Origin: Xenopus tropicalis
Lineage: Eukaryota; Chordata; Amphibia; Anura; Pipidae
Assembly (NCBI RefSeq): GCF_000004195.4
Contig: NC_030684.2
Coordinates: forward strand, 72,461,392-72,525,391
Direction of reading: 5' to 3'
Length of the DNA stretch: 64,000 bases
The notes under the pieces are model-generated. The model was not told the origin of the DNA and made no database searches. It saw nothing but the letters and a program-made list of their open reading frames with translations. Positions 12,200 through 22,832 of this stretch are shown here, piece by piece. Each line of letters begins with the position of its first letter. The stretch's first letter is position 1. A program made the translations under genes and the position numbers.

Positions 12200-13151
12200 A
12201 TGGATGGCAGCCTTTATGGCACTGAAAGTGAGATTTGGGGTCAATTAAAAACATGCTCAGTACAGCACCTAAACCATTCTCAAATGCATCAGTTTGTACT
12301 ATGAACTTTTGCTCGAACTTAGGACTCTTGAGAACTGGTTCAGTACAGAGCATGTTTTTAAGCTTCTGAAAAGCTTCTTCACATTGTGGACTCCATATAA
12401 CCTGGTCTTTGCAATTCTTTTTAGTAAGATCAGTTGAAGGAGCAGCAATTTCAGAGAAATTTGGCAGGAACCTCCAATAATAGCTAACCAAACCTAAGAA
12501 AGAACGTACCTCTTTCTTTGTTTTTGGTGGAAGAATTTCAGCAATGGCTCTAATTTTGGTTGTGTCAGGCTTTACCTATCCATTTCCCAGAATATAACCC
12601 AAATATCTAGTTTCTGTAAAAACTAGAGCACACTTTTTTGGGTTGATTGTAAGACCAGCAGACTTTATGAGAGACAGTACAGTATCTAGATGCTGAAGGT
12701 GACTTTGCCAATCTGAGCTGAATATCACCACATCATCTAAGTAGGCTGCACAGTAGGCATCATGCCCTCTCAGGATGCGGTCCATAAGACGCTGAAAAGT
12801 TGCAGGAGCCCCATGGAGACCAAATGGCATGGTTACAAATTGATAGAGCCCCTGGCTTGTTGAAAAATCTGTTTTCTCTCTTGACTCTGAATCTAAAGGT
12901 ATTTGCCAGTAACCTTTTGACAGGTCTATGGTAGAGATAAATTTAGCTCCACCCAGCTGGTCAATTAACTCATCAATGCGTGGCATTGGGTATGAGTCAA
13001 ATTTAGATATGAGATTTATTTTCCTAAAATCAACACAAAAACGAATAGAACCACCCGTGTCAATGACATGCTCAATAAGATTAGTTCTTCCGGGTGTTGT
13101 AACAAAAATATCACTATTTGTCAAGTAACATGCACAATTCTTTCTGTTCAT
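12200..13151 (-). pseudogene. Reverse transcriptase and partial RNase H, Gmr1-like element
   Basis: RT begins near 'FVTTPGRTNLIEHVIDTG' and jumps at once to 'GSIRFCVDFRKIN', so about 45 residues normally between these motifs are missing: an internal deletion. The rest is good: 'STIDLSKGYWQIPL', 'TMPFGLHGAPATFQRLMD', catalytic 'AAYLDDVVIFS', 'KKCALV', 'TRYLGYILGNG'. A stop at 12576-12578 precedes the thumb and connection, then RNase H starts with 'FIVQTDAFENGLGAVLS' (first catalytic Asp present) and is lost soon after. A frameshift near 13120 separates it from integrase. Confidence 0.85.
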
Positions 13152-14480
13152 CTAGATTTAGCTCAGAAGATAAATTAATCTTACAGGCTTCAGAGCTCTC
13201 TTTGTCCAGTCTCTGATATGCTTCCTCAGCCATATCAGGTGAACATTCCTGCAATACCATCAAGGAAATATTTTCTTTCCTTTCCTTCCACTTTCTAAGG
13301 AGATTTACATGATATATCTTTTTGTTCCTTCTACCTGGAATCTGTATTTCATAATCTACTGGACCCACTTGTCTCAATATCTGAAAGGGACCCTGCCACA
13401 TAGCCATTAGTTTGTTCTGCTGACTGGGAAGTAAAAGTAGGACTTTTTCCCCTGGTTTAAATGTTTGTTCCCTTCAACGTTTGTTATACCAGGTACTTTG
13501 ATTAACCTGAGCATCAGCTAAATTTTGCTGTGCCATCTCTGACATTTTGGACAATTTCTGTCTCATACAATCAATGTAATCAATGACACTCTGAGGACTG
13601 TGCTCATCACTTACCCAGTTTTCACAAATTACATCAAGGATACCCCTAGGTTGCCTTCCATAAAGTAATTCAAAAGGTGAATAACCAGAAGAGACTTGGG
13701 GACCTCTCTATAGGCAAAAAGAAGGTAGGGTAACCACCTATCCTAATGTTTAGGGTCATCCTCCACAAATTTTTTAAGCATACGCTTTAAAGTCTGGTTC
13801 ATCCTCTCTACTAAACCATCTGTTTGAGGATGATAAGGAGCAGTTCTTAGTGCTTTTACTCCAAGTAGTACATACAGCTCCTTCAAAAGACTTGAAGTAA
13901 AATTTGTTCCCTGGTCAGTTAAGATTTCCTTGGGAATACCAAGAGAACTGAATATTTTAATTAGAGTATCTGCCACAGTTTTGGCTGTAATGTTTCTTAT
14001 GGGTATGGCCTCAGGGTATCTAGTTGCGTCATCACAAACAACAAGTATATACTGATTACCCTTACTACTCTTTTCTAGAGGACCTACTATGTCCATTGCT
14101 ACCCTGTCAAAAGCTTTACCCACAGCTGGAATTGGGATCAGGGGAGCTTTGTCACTTTGCTTAACAGGTGCAGTTTTCTGACATACAGGACAAGAACTGC
14201 AATATTCAGCAACTTGTTGATGAATACCTGGCCAAAAAAATCTGTATAAAATTCTATTCAGGGTTTTCTCTCTACCCATATTACCAGACCATGGCGTTTC
14301 ATGTGCTAAACGAATTATTTCCTCTCTAAACATTTATGGAACCATCACTTTCTCTTGTGTTACTCCCAATTTTTTGTTTTGTCTTACCCTCATAAGGATA
14401 TGATTTTGTAAAACATAGCAAGGCTGTTCATCAGATATTTCAGAATTACTTACAACCTTTTTAAATAATGGCAGCAGACT
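13114..14480 (-). pseudogene. Integrase of the Gmr1-like element (upstream of RT)
   Basis: The zinc-binding region reads 'HETPWSGNMGREKTLNRI' and 'CSSCPVCQK'. The first His and both Cys are present, but the second His position (usually GH) is GN. The catalytic core shows D in 'AMDIVGP', D in 'LTDQGTNF' and E in 'GLVERMNQTLKR', a complete DDE set. A GPY/F-type C-terminus follows ('WQGPFQ', 'VDYEI', 'YHVNLLRKW'). Stops occur at 14334-14336, 13743-13745 and near 13477, with a frameshift near 13700. After the GPY/F domain the frame runs directly toward reverse transcriptase. Confidence 0.85.
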
Positions 14481-15126
14481 GCTGTCTTTTCTCTGAGCTT
14501 TTTCAATGTCAATGTCCCAATTGGCTGTAGCAGGAAAGTCTTTTTTGGGCTCACTGTGTTCAGTTTTCCATAGAGCCTTTAAAAGTCTTTTTTCCCTTTT
14601 TGTCTTACCAGGCTTACCTTGACCTTTAAACAAATCTGAAGAAAAAGGAAAAAGTTTCTCCCAGGTTTCTTCACTGGCATCAGCCTTCTTTGCTTGTGCC
14701 CGCGTAGTCACTGCTACCACAGGTCGCTCTGTTTCCTGACATCGCAACAAACTTAAAAAATTAGGAAAGTCTCTCCCAATAATCAATGGATAAGGCAACT
14801 TGGGAACCAGTCCTGTAATCACTCTGTGGACAGTCTTTCCAATTTTAACTTGCATTTTGGCCAAGGCATGTTTTCTCTTGTCTCCATGGACACGTTATAG
14901 TGGTTTCTCCAAAAATATGAAGATTTCTTAGTTGTCCAGCTTTAAGAAGTGTCTGGGGACTTCCACTATCCAGTAGGGCTTGTATTTTCTGGCCATTTAC
15001 ACATGCTCCAACTAGGAAACCCCCATTGTCTCCAACAACATTAGAAGGGTTATATTTGCTTTGTGTTTTACGGCAAAATCTCGCAATGTCCAACTCTCCC
15101 ACAGTTGTGGCATTTTGGATTTCCAC
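14480..15126 (-). pseudogene. Aspartic protease and linker, Gmr1-like element
   Basis: The frame has the retroviral-type protease active site 'ALLDSGSPQTLL' (D-S-G in place of the common D-T-G, a normal variant) and, in the next overlapping frame, the second conserved block 'YPLIIGRDF'. A frameshift near 14850-14865 separates the two. A charged linker of about 100 residues leads into integrase. The protease would process the Gag-Pol polyprotein. Confidence 0.75.
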
Positions 15127-16300
15127 GGTCTTGAGGATTTACTCTGAGCTGCGGCTCTTTTTGAAGAAGGGGTTTGTTTCGCACAGTAATTCTTTGCTCA
15201 GCTTCCCTTCTGGCTAGCAAAAAGTCCTCTGCTAGAGAAATGGCTTTTGTACTTGTTTCAGGACGATGCTCCTGTACCCATAACTTTACTTTATCAGGTA
15301 GGATTTCAATAAATTGCTCCAGTGCAATCATTTCAAGGATTTGCTCACCAGTTTTCCTTTCTGGCTAAATCCATTTTAAGAGCAGTTCATGCAGCTGGGC
15401 ATATGCCTCACGAGGACCATCAGAGTTGCTGTACCTGTAGGCTCTGAATCTTTGTCTGAAGGTTTCAACATTTAGCTCATACCGGTGAAATATGGCATCT
15501 TAGTCATAATCCTGAGCATCTCTGGCATTTAAACTGCTGTATGCTTTTTGTGCTTTGCCAGTTAAATAAGGAGCAAGGCGTACCACCCATTGGTCTTTGG
15601 GCCAAAGGCATGTTTTGGCAACTCTTTCAAACATGGTGATATAGGATTCAATATCATCCTCAGCAGTCAATTTAGTCAGACGGAGATCTTTAAGACTTGT
15701 AGTCTATTGAGGTTTTGGACTCTGCTCTTTCCAGGCTTGAAGTATTTCTGCAAGCTGCTTGTGCTGCATCTGTTGTAGCCTGAGCATTTCCTCATGGTGC
15801 TCCCGTACCTCTTGTTGAAATCTCCTTTGCTCCTCCTCTCGCCTTTTAGCTTCATCTTGCCGCCATCTTTGCTCCTCCACCTTATGCTTTTGGTCTGATT
15901 CTATTTGCTTTAGAACCATCCATTTTAGAAGTTCATCTAAACCTGAAGGAGGTGAAGATGCAGAAGTCTCTGGCATATTAGGCTGCTCTTCCTGTTCTGT
16001 TGTAAAAACCTTTGCAATATGTGCCTTTGGTTTCAATGTAGGCTCAGCAGTAGTTATCCCTGTGGCACCAGTCAGAAGTTCTGCTTCACTTGTTATTTCC
16101 TCCTTTTCCTCAGGGAAATCATGTGAAGGGCCTCTGGAAGAAGGATCATCTTCCTGCTTGGAAATTCTGACTTTCCTTGCAAGTTTCTTCCACTCCCCTA
16201 GCAGTTTTACTCCTGCTTGTGACCTTGTATTCACTTTTGCACCTGGTTTTTGCTTCTGGGTAATTTTTGGGGATTCTCTCCAGGCTTTCTTTTTCCACAT
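15068..16300 (-). pseudogene. Gag of the Gmr1-like element, with SCAN-like domain
   Basis: Starts at the ATG 16300-16298. The first 198 codons are charged and end in a long coiled coil (QRWRQDEAKRREEEQRR). The same frame continues through three stops (15704-15706, 15500-15502, 15365-15367). Across 15485-15225 it reads as a SCAN domain: 'FRQRFRAYRY', 'GPREAYAQLHELL', 'EQILEMIALEQFIEILP', 'WVQEHRPET'. In vertebrates SCAN mediates dimerisation of zinc-finger factors, and it has been proposed to derive from the capsid of such elements. A CCHC knuckle begins CHNCGRVGH, but a frameshift at about 15070-15090 moves its last cysteine (ARFC) into another frame. The product cannot be made intact. Confidence 0.85.
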
Positions 16301-16357
16301 CTGTTACCCTGGCACTGCCTTTTGCGGCACTTTAGTATCCCACTGCTGCCACCATAA

Positions 16358-17086
16358 TGTCACTGGGCATGTGCAGGTTCAGTAGCCAGACAGATCTTCA
16401 GTGGAAATATGGTGCTTTATTTTTATCACATGCAGCAAAAAAAAAAGTTTTTGCAATGGTGCAATACAAACTTTTACCAGCAGGGGGTCATCAGTAACCC
16501 TGCAAGCACACTCCTGGAGCTCTATAACTGCCTCTTACAAAGGCTTAACACAGACTCCCAAAAGAAACCAGTCTGCAGCTTTTATAGCCTCCAAACTGCT
16601 CTATGCTGCCCCCGGTGGTCAGCATCTACTCTATAAATATTCATTCAGTGAGGCAGCCCACCCCTTTAGGAAGTGGCTTCTCTGAGAGCTCCAGGTAAGT
16701 GCTTTATAAAACTTTACTTTATACAAGCAATTGCAATGTTCTGTATAGAAACAAAGTAGTTTTATGCACAAACATTTATACACCCTTATGTTAAACCTAG
16801 CTTTCTATAAGCAGTAGTTTTAGCACCATTTAAAACATACTTCCAGCACAGCTGAGGCACATGTTCCAAACAAAGTAGGCCTCAGTTTGTTACCCAAAAC
16901 TAATGCTGTTTCCACATTCAACACATATATACCACATATACATATACACAGATTATACACATAGCTATTTACACACTGAAATACTTAATTAATGAGTTAC
17001 TGAATTAATGAATTACTGGCTAGTAAAATTAACATTTAAAGATAAACAAACAAACAAAATGTTTTAGATAAATTCACTCCATCACA
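16358..17086 (-). repeat. 5' LTR of the Gmr1-like element
   Basis: Read on the minus strand it starts TGTGATGGAGTG and ends CAGTGACA, a TG...CA pair with TGT/ACA inverted ends. A TATA-like box (TATTTATAGAG, near 16629-16640) and a polyadenylation signal AATAAAGC (near 16414-16421) lie in promoter-then-polyA order. Just downstream, TGGTGGCAGCAGTGGGA is a plausible primer-binding region before the gag start codon at 16298-16300. Confidence 0.7.
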
Positions 17087-17993
17087 GCGGGCATAAGAAA
17101 AGTGGAATATTTTATGGATGTTCTTATTGCTTACTTTTTTAATTTATTGCCCGATAAAACTTTGCAAATTGTATAAAAAGTATAATAAAAACATGGAAAA
17201 GCAGACTAAACCAAAAAGCATTCAGAAAAAAGAGACCAAGGATGACTGAAAGTATACTGCAGGCCAAGTTTACTTTTGCAGATAATTATGTTAAAGGGGA
17301 TGGAAAGGCACTTACTGCTTCTGCACCTAAACAAGAAACATATTTGCAGTATACTTCAGTTAGAAAATCAGAGCTGTTTTTATAAATTAGCGCTCGTGTG
17401 CAGGTCAGTTCACTGTTCATCTCCTCTCCCTCTGGAAGCTGCCTGCAGAAATCCCTAGATGGGGATTTCCGCAGCTTTCAAGTTCAAATGCAGAACACCA
17501 TTTACAACATGTCAAAAAATATGCCATATAAAAGCTTGAGAGGTTATGTAGAAGTCAATGGGTGCTGTCCTTGGCATTTTTGCATCTTTTTCCTTCAAGG
17601 TATTTCATTTTTTTATTTTTTGGGGGAGCAATTCATACTATTAAAAAATGTAAAGTTTATGATTCAAGGTATTCACATTTTTTATGCATTTTGGCATCTG
17701 CTTTTTTGGCGTGTTTTTTATTTAATAAGGAAACATTTGTTGCTTCAGGCTAATGGCAAGCATGCATCATTGTGTGCACACAGGGTGGATTTAAGCTTGA
17801 AAATGCAAACTTAAAACGTAAAGAACAGATCCACATTTTCTCCAATGTAGGAGAAAACACAACGTTTGCCATTAGCGTAAAGGTCATGTAACATTAACGC
17901 CAGAGGCATACTGCAACATGCTCCATTATTGTGTAAACACACCCCAATAGCTTTTGAAGTCAACAAAAAACAGGTTAAAATCTAGTACATGTT
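17087..17993. other. Unannotated AT-rich stretch
   Basis: No gene signature. Overlapping 60-138 codon frames at 17276-17814 have no recognisable domain and no splice support. Confidence 0.3.
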
Positions 17994-18236
17994 GGGCCAC
18001 ATTCAATTTAATGAGAAAAAGTTATTTCATGTTTTATAAAGTGAAAACTTTTTAATAAGATTCAGTTTGAGGAGAAAAAACTTTCCTCCTAGTTCAGTTC
18101 CAGTTTTTTTCCCATAGACTTCACTAGAGTTTTCACGTGACGAGTTTTTCGGAATTGAATTTCATCTCAAACATCTCAATCTTGTCCATGATTTTTCACA
18201 TGATAAACCTTTTTCTCACTGAACTGACTCTGGCCC
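17994..18236. mobile_element. MITE with GGGCC ends
   Basis: Left end GGGCCACATTCAATTTAATG and right end CTGAACTGACTCTGGCCC, with matching inner segments (GAGAAAAAGTTATTT against AAACCTTTTTCTC). Symmetric non-coding fold-back element, probably PIF/Harbinger-like by its ends. Confidence 0.6.
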
Positions 18237-18329
18237 ATAGTAAGAAAAAGAACTTATCCATTTAATAGCGATACAGTTGAGTGATTCTGGTCAGGCAGAC
18301 TTATGTCCAACCTGGACCAGCTGACCCAG

Positions 18330-18490
18330 AACTGGACCCACACATGCCACCCCGCTACCCAAACCCACCCTCAGTTTATTTACCAGACAGTAACAACAGG
18401 TCATCTGCACTCACCCATTACCAATATATATATATATATACTGTATAGGACATTAAAGCATTCTGTGCATTAAGCTACCAAGCTATGCCC
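18330..18490 (-). repeat. Local repeat, uninterrupted copy (inverted)
   Basis: Read on the minus strand: 'GCTTGGTAGCTTAATGCACA', 'GTCCTATACAG', an AT run (18423-18441) and 'GGTAATGGGTGAGTGCAGA'. The same two arms flank the Tc1 element at 19267-20872 and the DIRS element at 21429-27347, where the AT run is replaced by the insertion. This copy represents the empty site. Confidence 0.65.
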
Positions 18491-18495
18491 TACGC

Positions 18496-18863
18496 TTTAC
18501 AGTGATACTGACACAAACTACTTTTCAAAATATCAATTTGCATACAAAGTTGCCTATAGGTCATGTTGATCATTTTTCACCGATAGGGCTGCTTTTGTAA
18601 GTAATTGTTACTGGAAGTTCCTAAACCTGACTGTTTTGCCAGCCTGACTGTCCCTTCTCAGCCTGTCAGTTATAGCTTCTAATGCTAACGGCCTCCTGCT
18701 GCACAAATATGGCAGCCCCCTCATAGAGGAACATGGGGGATCAGATAGGGTAGTAAAAATATTGGGAAAATACTTTTATTGCTAAATTTTAAATAGCATG
18801 CAAAGACAATATTATGATAGATTTAAAAAAAAGGTTTATTTTCTGGTGTTAGTATCTCTTTAA
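18496..18863. mobile_element. Probable MITE
   Basis: Begins TTTACAGTGATACTGACAC and ends GGTGTTAGTATCTCTTTAAA, an imperfect inverted pair. Non-coding. It abuts the T2-like MITE at 18860, so the boundary is approximate. Confidence 0.45.
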
Positions 18864-19154
18864 AGGAGAAGGAAAGGCTAAGTCACTTGGGGGTGCTAAA
18901 ATGTTAAGCACCCCCAAGTGACTTTAATCGCTTACCTCGTACCCCGGGCTGGTGCCCCTGTTAGGAGAAAACTGCACCAGCCCGGGATACCTGGAGCGAT
19001 GCGCTTCCTCCTTCTGCCTGCGTTTCACTGTGACTAACACAATAGCACTAGGCAGGGGGCACCAGCCCGGGGTAAAAGGCAAGGGATTCAAGTCAATTGG
19101 GGGTGCCTAACAATTTGGCACCCCCAAATGACTTTGCCTTTCTTTCTCCTTTAA
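18860..19154. mobile_element. T2-like MITE (TTAA target)
   Basis: TTAAAGGAGAAGGAAAGGC on the left, GCCTTTCTTTCTCCTTTAA on the right, 295 bp. Two internal palindromes (CTTGGGGGTGCTAA... and a CCCCGGGCTGGTGCCCC pair) give a near-complete fold-back. The TTAAAGGRR start assigns it to the T2 group, a different subfamily from 2211 and 10484. Confidence 0.8.
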
Positions 19155-19208
19155 GCAAAACAGGGATTGTAAGTATACTGCAATATACTTTGAGCTGGCC
19201 AACTACAT

Positions 19209-19266
19209 TAAAGGGGAGGGCATTGCTTGGTAGATTAATGCACAGAATGTCCCAATGACCTATATA
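19209..19266 (+). repeat. Local repeat, left arm of copy interrupted by Tc1
   Basis: 'AAAGGGGAGGGCATTGCTTGG' type sequence through 'TGACCTATATA', matched at 21370-21428. It stops exactly where the Tc1 element begins. Its right arm resumes at 20873. Confidence 0.7.
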
Positions 19267-20869
19267 CAGTGGCTTGCAAAAGTATTCGGCCCCCTTGAAC
19301 TTTTCCACATTTTGTCACATTACAGCCACAAACATGAATCAGTTTTATTGGAATTCCACGTGAAAGACCAATACAAAGTGGTGTACACGTGAGAAGTGGA
19401 ACGAAAATCATACATGGTTCCAAACATTTTTTACAAATAAATAACTGCAAAGTGGGGTGTGCGTAATTATTCAGCCCCCTGAGTCAATACTTTGTAGAAA
19501 CACCTTTTGCTGCAATTACAGCTGCCAGTCTTTTAGGGTATGTCTCTACCAGCTTTGCACATCTACAGACTGAAATCCTTGGCCATTCTTCTTTGCAAAA
19601 CAGCTCCAGCTCAGTCAGATTAGATGGACAGCGTTTGGGAACAGCAGTTTTCAGATCTTGCCACAGATTCTCGATTGGATTTAGATCTGGATTGTGACTG
19701 GGCCATTCTAACACATGGATATGTTTTGTTTTAAACCATTCCATTGTTGCCCTGGCTTTATGTTTAGGGTCATTGTCCTGCTGGAAGGTGAACCTCCGCC
19801 CCAGTCTCAAGTCTTTTGCAGACTCCAAGAGGTTTTCTTCCAAGATTGCCCTGTATTTGGCTCAATCCATCTTCCCATCAACTCTGACCAGCTTCCCTGT
19901 CCCTGCTGAAGAGAAGCACCCCCAGAGCATGATGCTGCCACCACCATATTTGACAGTGGGGATGGTGTGTTCAGAGTGATGTGCAGTGTTAGTTTTCCGC
20001 CACACATAGCGTTTTGCATTTTGGCCAAAAAGTTCCATTTTGGTCTCATCTGACCAGAGCACCTTCTTCCACATGTTTGCTGTGTCCCCCACATGGCTTG
20101 TGGCAAACTGCAAACGGGACTTCTTATGGTTTTCTGTTAACAATGGCTTTCTTCTTGCCACTCTTCCATAAAGGCCAACTTTGTGCAGTGCACGACTAAT
20201 AGTTGTCCTATGGACAGATTCCCCCACCTGAGCTGTAGATCTCTGCAGCTCGTCCAGAGTCACCATGGGCCTCTTGGCTGCATTTCTGATCAGCGCTCTC
20301 CTTGTTCGGCCTGTGAGTTTAGGTGGACGGCCTTGTCTTGGTAGGTTTACAGTTGTGCCATACTCCTTCCATTTCTGAATGATCGCTTGAACAGTGCTCC
20401 GTGGGATGTTCAAGGCTTTGGAAATCTTTTTGTAGCCTAAGCCTGCTTTAAATTTCTCAATAACTTTATCCCTGACCTGTCTGGTGTGTTCTTTGGACTT
20501 CATGGTGTTGTTACTCCCAATATTCTCTTAGACAACCTCTGAGGCCGTCACAGAGCAGCTGTATTTGTACTGACATTAGATTATACACAGGTGCACTCTA
20601 TTTAGTCATTAGCACTCATCAGGCAATGTCTATGGGCAACTGACTGCACTAAGACCAAAGGGGGCTGAATAATTACGCACACCCCACTTTGCAGTTATTT
20701 ATTTGTAAAAAATGTTTGGAATCATGTATGATTTTCGTTCCACTTCTCACGTGTACACCACTTTGTATTGGTCTTTCACGTGGAATTCCAATAAAATTTA
20801 TTCATGTTTGTGGCTGTAATGTGACAAAATGTGGAAAAGTTCAAGGGGGCCGAATACTTTTGCAAGCCA

Positions 20870-20872
<3 letters not shown>
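19267..20872 (-). mobile_element. Tc1/mariner transposon, 1606 bp, complete ends
   Basis: Ends CAGTGGCTTGCAAAAGTATT (left) and its complement AATACTTTTGCAAGCCACTG (right), flanked by TA on both sides. The terminal inverted repeats are long, about 200 bp and nearly identical (19267-19480 against 20655-20872). It inserted at an AT microsatellite. One transposase gene lies on the minus strand with a single stop. Confidence 0.95.
19484..20503 (-). pseudogene. Tc1 transposase with one nonsense codon
   Basis: Starts MKSKEHTRQVRDKVIEKF at 20503 and ends GVSTKY at 19487. An N-terminal paired-type double helix-turn-helix (GLGYKKISKALNIPRSTV, then a GRP linker 'RQGRPPKL') binds the terminal repeats. 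The DD34E triad is present: D in 'LWSDETKMELFG', D in 'QQDNDPKH', E in 'NPIENLW'. A TGA at 19862-19864 (after 'GKMD') interrupts an otherwise continuous frame of about 339 codons; no frameshift. The copy is inactive as written, by one codon. Confidence 0.93.
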
Positions 20873-20912
<40 letters not shown>

Positions 20913-21046
20913 TATTTGTAATGGGTGAGTGCAGAGGACCTCTTGATATTGTCTGTATGAATTTTGTGGTCTCAGCCTCATTGCACCCCCACTTAATAGT
21001 TTAAAATTTAGTGGTTGAGCACAACTTTCCCTTGTTTGCTATAGTT
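20873..21046 (+). repeat. Local repeat, right arm of copy interrupted by Tc1
   Basis: TA microsatellite (20873-20902), then 'GTAATGGGTGAGTGCAG' and about 130 bp closely matched at 27356-27485 ('TGTATGAATTTTGTGG', 'CTCATTGCACCCCCACTTAA'). It is followed at 21047-21090 by a 22 bp unit (TATACTGGAGCAGTGGCC...) in tandem twice. Confidence 0.8.
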
Positions 21047-21369
21047 TATACTGGAGCAGTGGCCAACTTATACTGGAGCAGTGGCCAACTTCATGTTGTA
21101 CCTCCCACTCTTCCCATCTGTAGTCAGGTGATCCCAGTGGCGCCAATATAATGGCAACCATTTGGGGGTTTTACTCTTGAAAGCAAGTAAATTGCAGGTA
21201 AAACTTAGTCCCTTTGTTAAATGTATATTGAAGTAGTAGAATTCTTAATGAATCAGATGACTAAGCAGACTGACTAAAATCAGATGACTAACCAGACTGA
21301 GGATGAGTTTGACATAGTTGGCCAACTTGAAGTATATTGCAATATATGACCAAACAATCCCTGTTTTTC

Positions 21370-21428
21370 TTAAAGGGGTGGACATTGCTTGGTAGCTTAA
21401 TGCACAGAATGTCTTAATGACCTATATA
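21370..21428 (+). repeat. Local repeat, left arm of copy interrupted by DIRS
   Basis: Direct copy of 19209-19266 ending 'TGACCTATATA'. The 46 bp just before it (21318-21366) is an inverted copy of 19155-19200, so the arm has been rearranged. The right arm resumes at 27348. Confidence 0.75.
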
Positions 21429-21609
21429 AGAGAAAATTTAACTTCATACTTACCGACATTTTCTTTTCCTGGTTACTATGGGCAGCATTCACACTAAGAG
21501 TTTTCTCCCCTCCCCTTTTGCAGGTAGGACAGGTTCACAAACCCCCCAATCAGAATTCACTTACTTATATATACACCCTTCTTCCCCTTTGCCCTTGTCT
21601 TTTTGTCTG
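21429..21609. repeat. Left inverted terminal repeat of the DIRS element
   Basis: 'CATTCACACTAAGAGTTTTC', 'TTTTGCAGGTAGGACAGG', 'CCCCTTTGCCCTTGTCTTTT' recur inverted at 26610-26732. The outer 34 bp or so extends beyond the right repeat, an asymmetry also known in DIRS-1. This copy is free of the MITE and shows the empty site CACAC-TAA-GAG. Confidence 0.85.
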
Positions 21610-21628
21610 AGCATTTAACTGGGATGGG

Positions 21629-21795
21629 TTAGCGTGAATGCTGCCCATAGTAACCAGGAAAAGAAAATTTCGGTAAGTAAGAATTTAAATTTTCTCTTTT
21701 CCCTGGTCACTATGGCAGCCTTCACACTTAGGGGCTGATTTACTAACCCATGAATCCGAATTGGAAAAATTCCGATTGGAAAATGAACATTTTAT
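21629..21795. repeat. Internal complementary region of the DIRS element
   Basis: 21629-21698 is the inverse of the left outer end (21428-21498, about 95% by eye). 21699-21795 is the inverse of the right outer end 27251-27347, including about 62 bp of the MITE sitting in the right repeat. The two meet at 'TTTCTCTTTTCCCTGG', which marks both element ends. In the DIRS replication model this region aligns the ends for circle formation. Confidence 0.8.
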
Positions 21796-22731
21796 TTCAG
21801 ACCACACACAGATTCTAAAACTCTTAAGCCCACATGAGATTCTTTAGTGGACTGAACATCCAAATGGTAGTGCTTCAGGAAGATATTTGCAGATCTCCAG
21901 GAGGCTGCTTTACATACTTCTCCCATAGGGACTTCTGCCTGAAATGCCCATGAAGCACTAATTGCCCTAGTGGAGTGTGCCTTTACGCCCTTTGGAAAAC
22001 ACATTCCACTCTCTTGGTACGTTCGTTTAATACAGTCAACAATCCACCTGCTTAATGTGGAGGTAGTTGCTTCTCACACCTTTCTGTTGCCAGCAGGAAT
22101 TACAGTCTGTCCAACTTTCTCCAAGCTTTTGTTCTATTCAAATATATTGATATACATCTGACCATGTCTAACTTGTGCCATTGCCTTTCTTGATACGACT
22201 TTGGTTTAGGGAAAAAAGAAGGCAGAACAATTTCCGTGTTCATGTGTTGCTCCGTAACCACCTTAGGTAGGAACTCAGGTACAGTGCGCAATCTGACTTT
22301 ATCGGCTTGCAAAATTGTGTAAGCCTGCTTTGATGACAGAGCCTGCAAATCACTTACTCTGCGAGAAGATGTAACTGCCACCAGAAAAACTGTCTTTTGA
22401 GTTAACAGCATATCCGGAATGGACTCAATGGCTCAAAAAGACTCATAGTCAATCTTTCTTTTACCAGAGGTAAGCTCCATGTTGCTGATAAAGACCTGGT
22501 CGGAGGCCTTATATGTAGTGCTCCCGCCAAAAATGTGGCCACTCTGGGATTTTTCGCCCACTGGACCCCTGTTATGGCTGAGATGGCCGAGGTCTGCAAC
22601 TTTAACGTCCAAATGCTCAAATTGTTATCCAAACCATCTTGAAGAAAATCAAGAACTTGGCATATCGTTACTTGCTCAGGAGTAACTCCTTTCTTAAGTA
22701 ACCAATACAAAGGTTTTCCAGACCCTTTCAT
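21792..22731 (-). pseudogene. Tyrosine recombinase of the DIRS element
   Basis: Three overlapping pieces. The first (22731-22402) has the N-terminal helical region ('LLKKGVTPEQVTICQVLDFL'). The second (22411-22100) contains the catalytic Arg I block 'TSSRRVSDLQALS'. The third (22004-21792) has the H-x-x-R motif 'KAHSTRAISASWA' and the 'SWRSANIFLKHYHLDV' block with the nucleophilic Tyr. So all four signature residues survive, but frameshifts near 22405 and in 22005-22100 break the protein. It would integrate the circular DNA intermediate, replacing the DDE integrase of LTR elements. Confidence 0.85.
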
Positions 22732-22832
22732 AAGTCTTATTAGTAGTAGGCTTTCTGGATGCCAATGTAGTGTTGACTACTGAAGCTGAAAATCCCTCGT
22801 CTCTTAGCCTGTTCCTCTAAATTTCCAGGCCT

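Larger units (their letters stand above)
12100..17086 (-). mobile_element. Gmr1-like Ty3/Gypsy LTR retrotransposon, 3' truncated
   Basis: On the minus strand, in 5' to 3' order, I read: one LTR (17086-16358), coiled-coil and SCAN-like gag, a CCHC zinc knuckle, aspartic protease, integrase with GPY/F domain, reverse transcriptase, and the start of RNase H. Integrase precedes reverse transcriptase, the reverse of normal Ty3/Gypsy order and diagnostic of the Gmr1 group as I know it. The coding part carries several stops, frameshifts and a deletion. No second LTR was found after RNase H near 12200, so the 3' end is lost. The exact lower boundary is uncertain. Confidence 0.85.
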
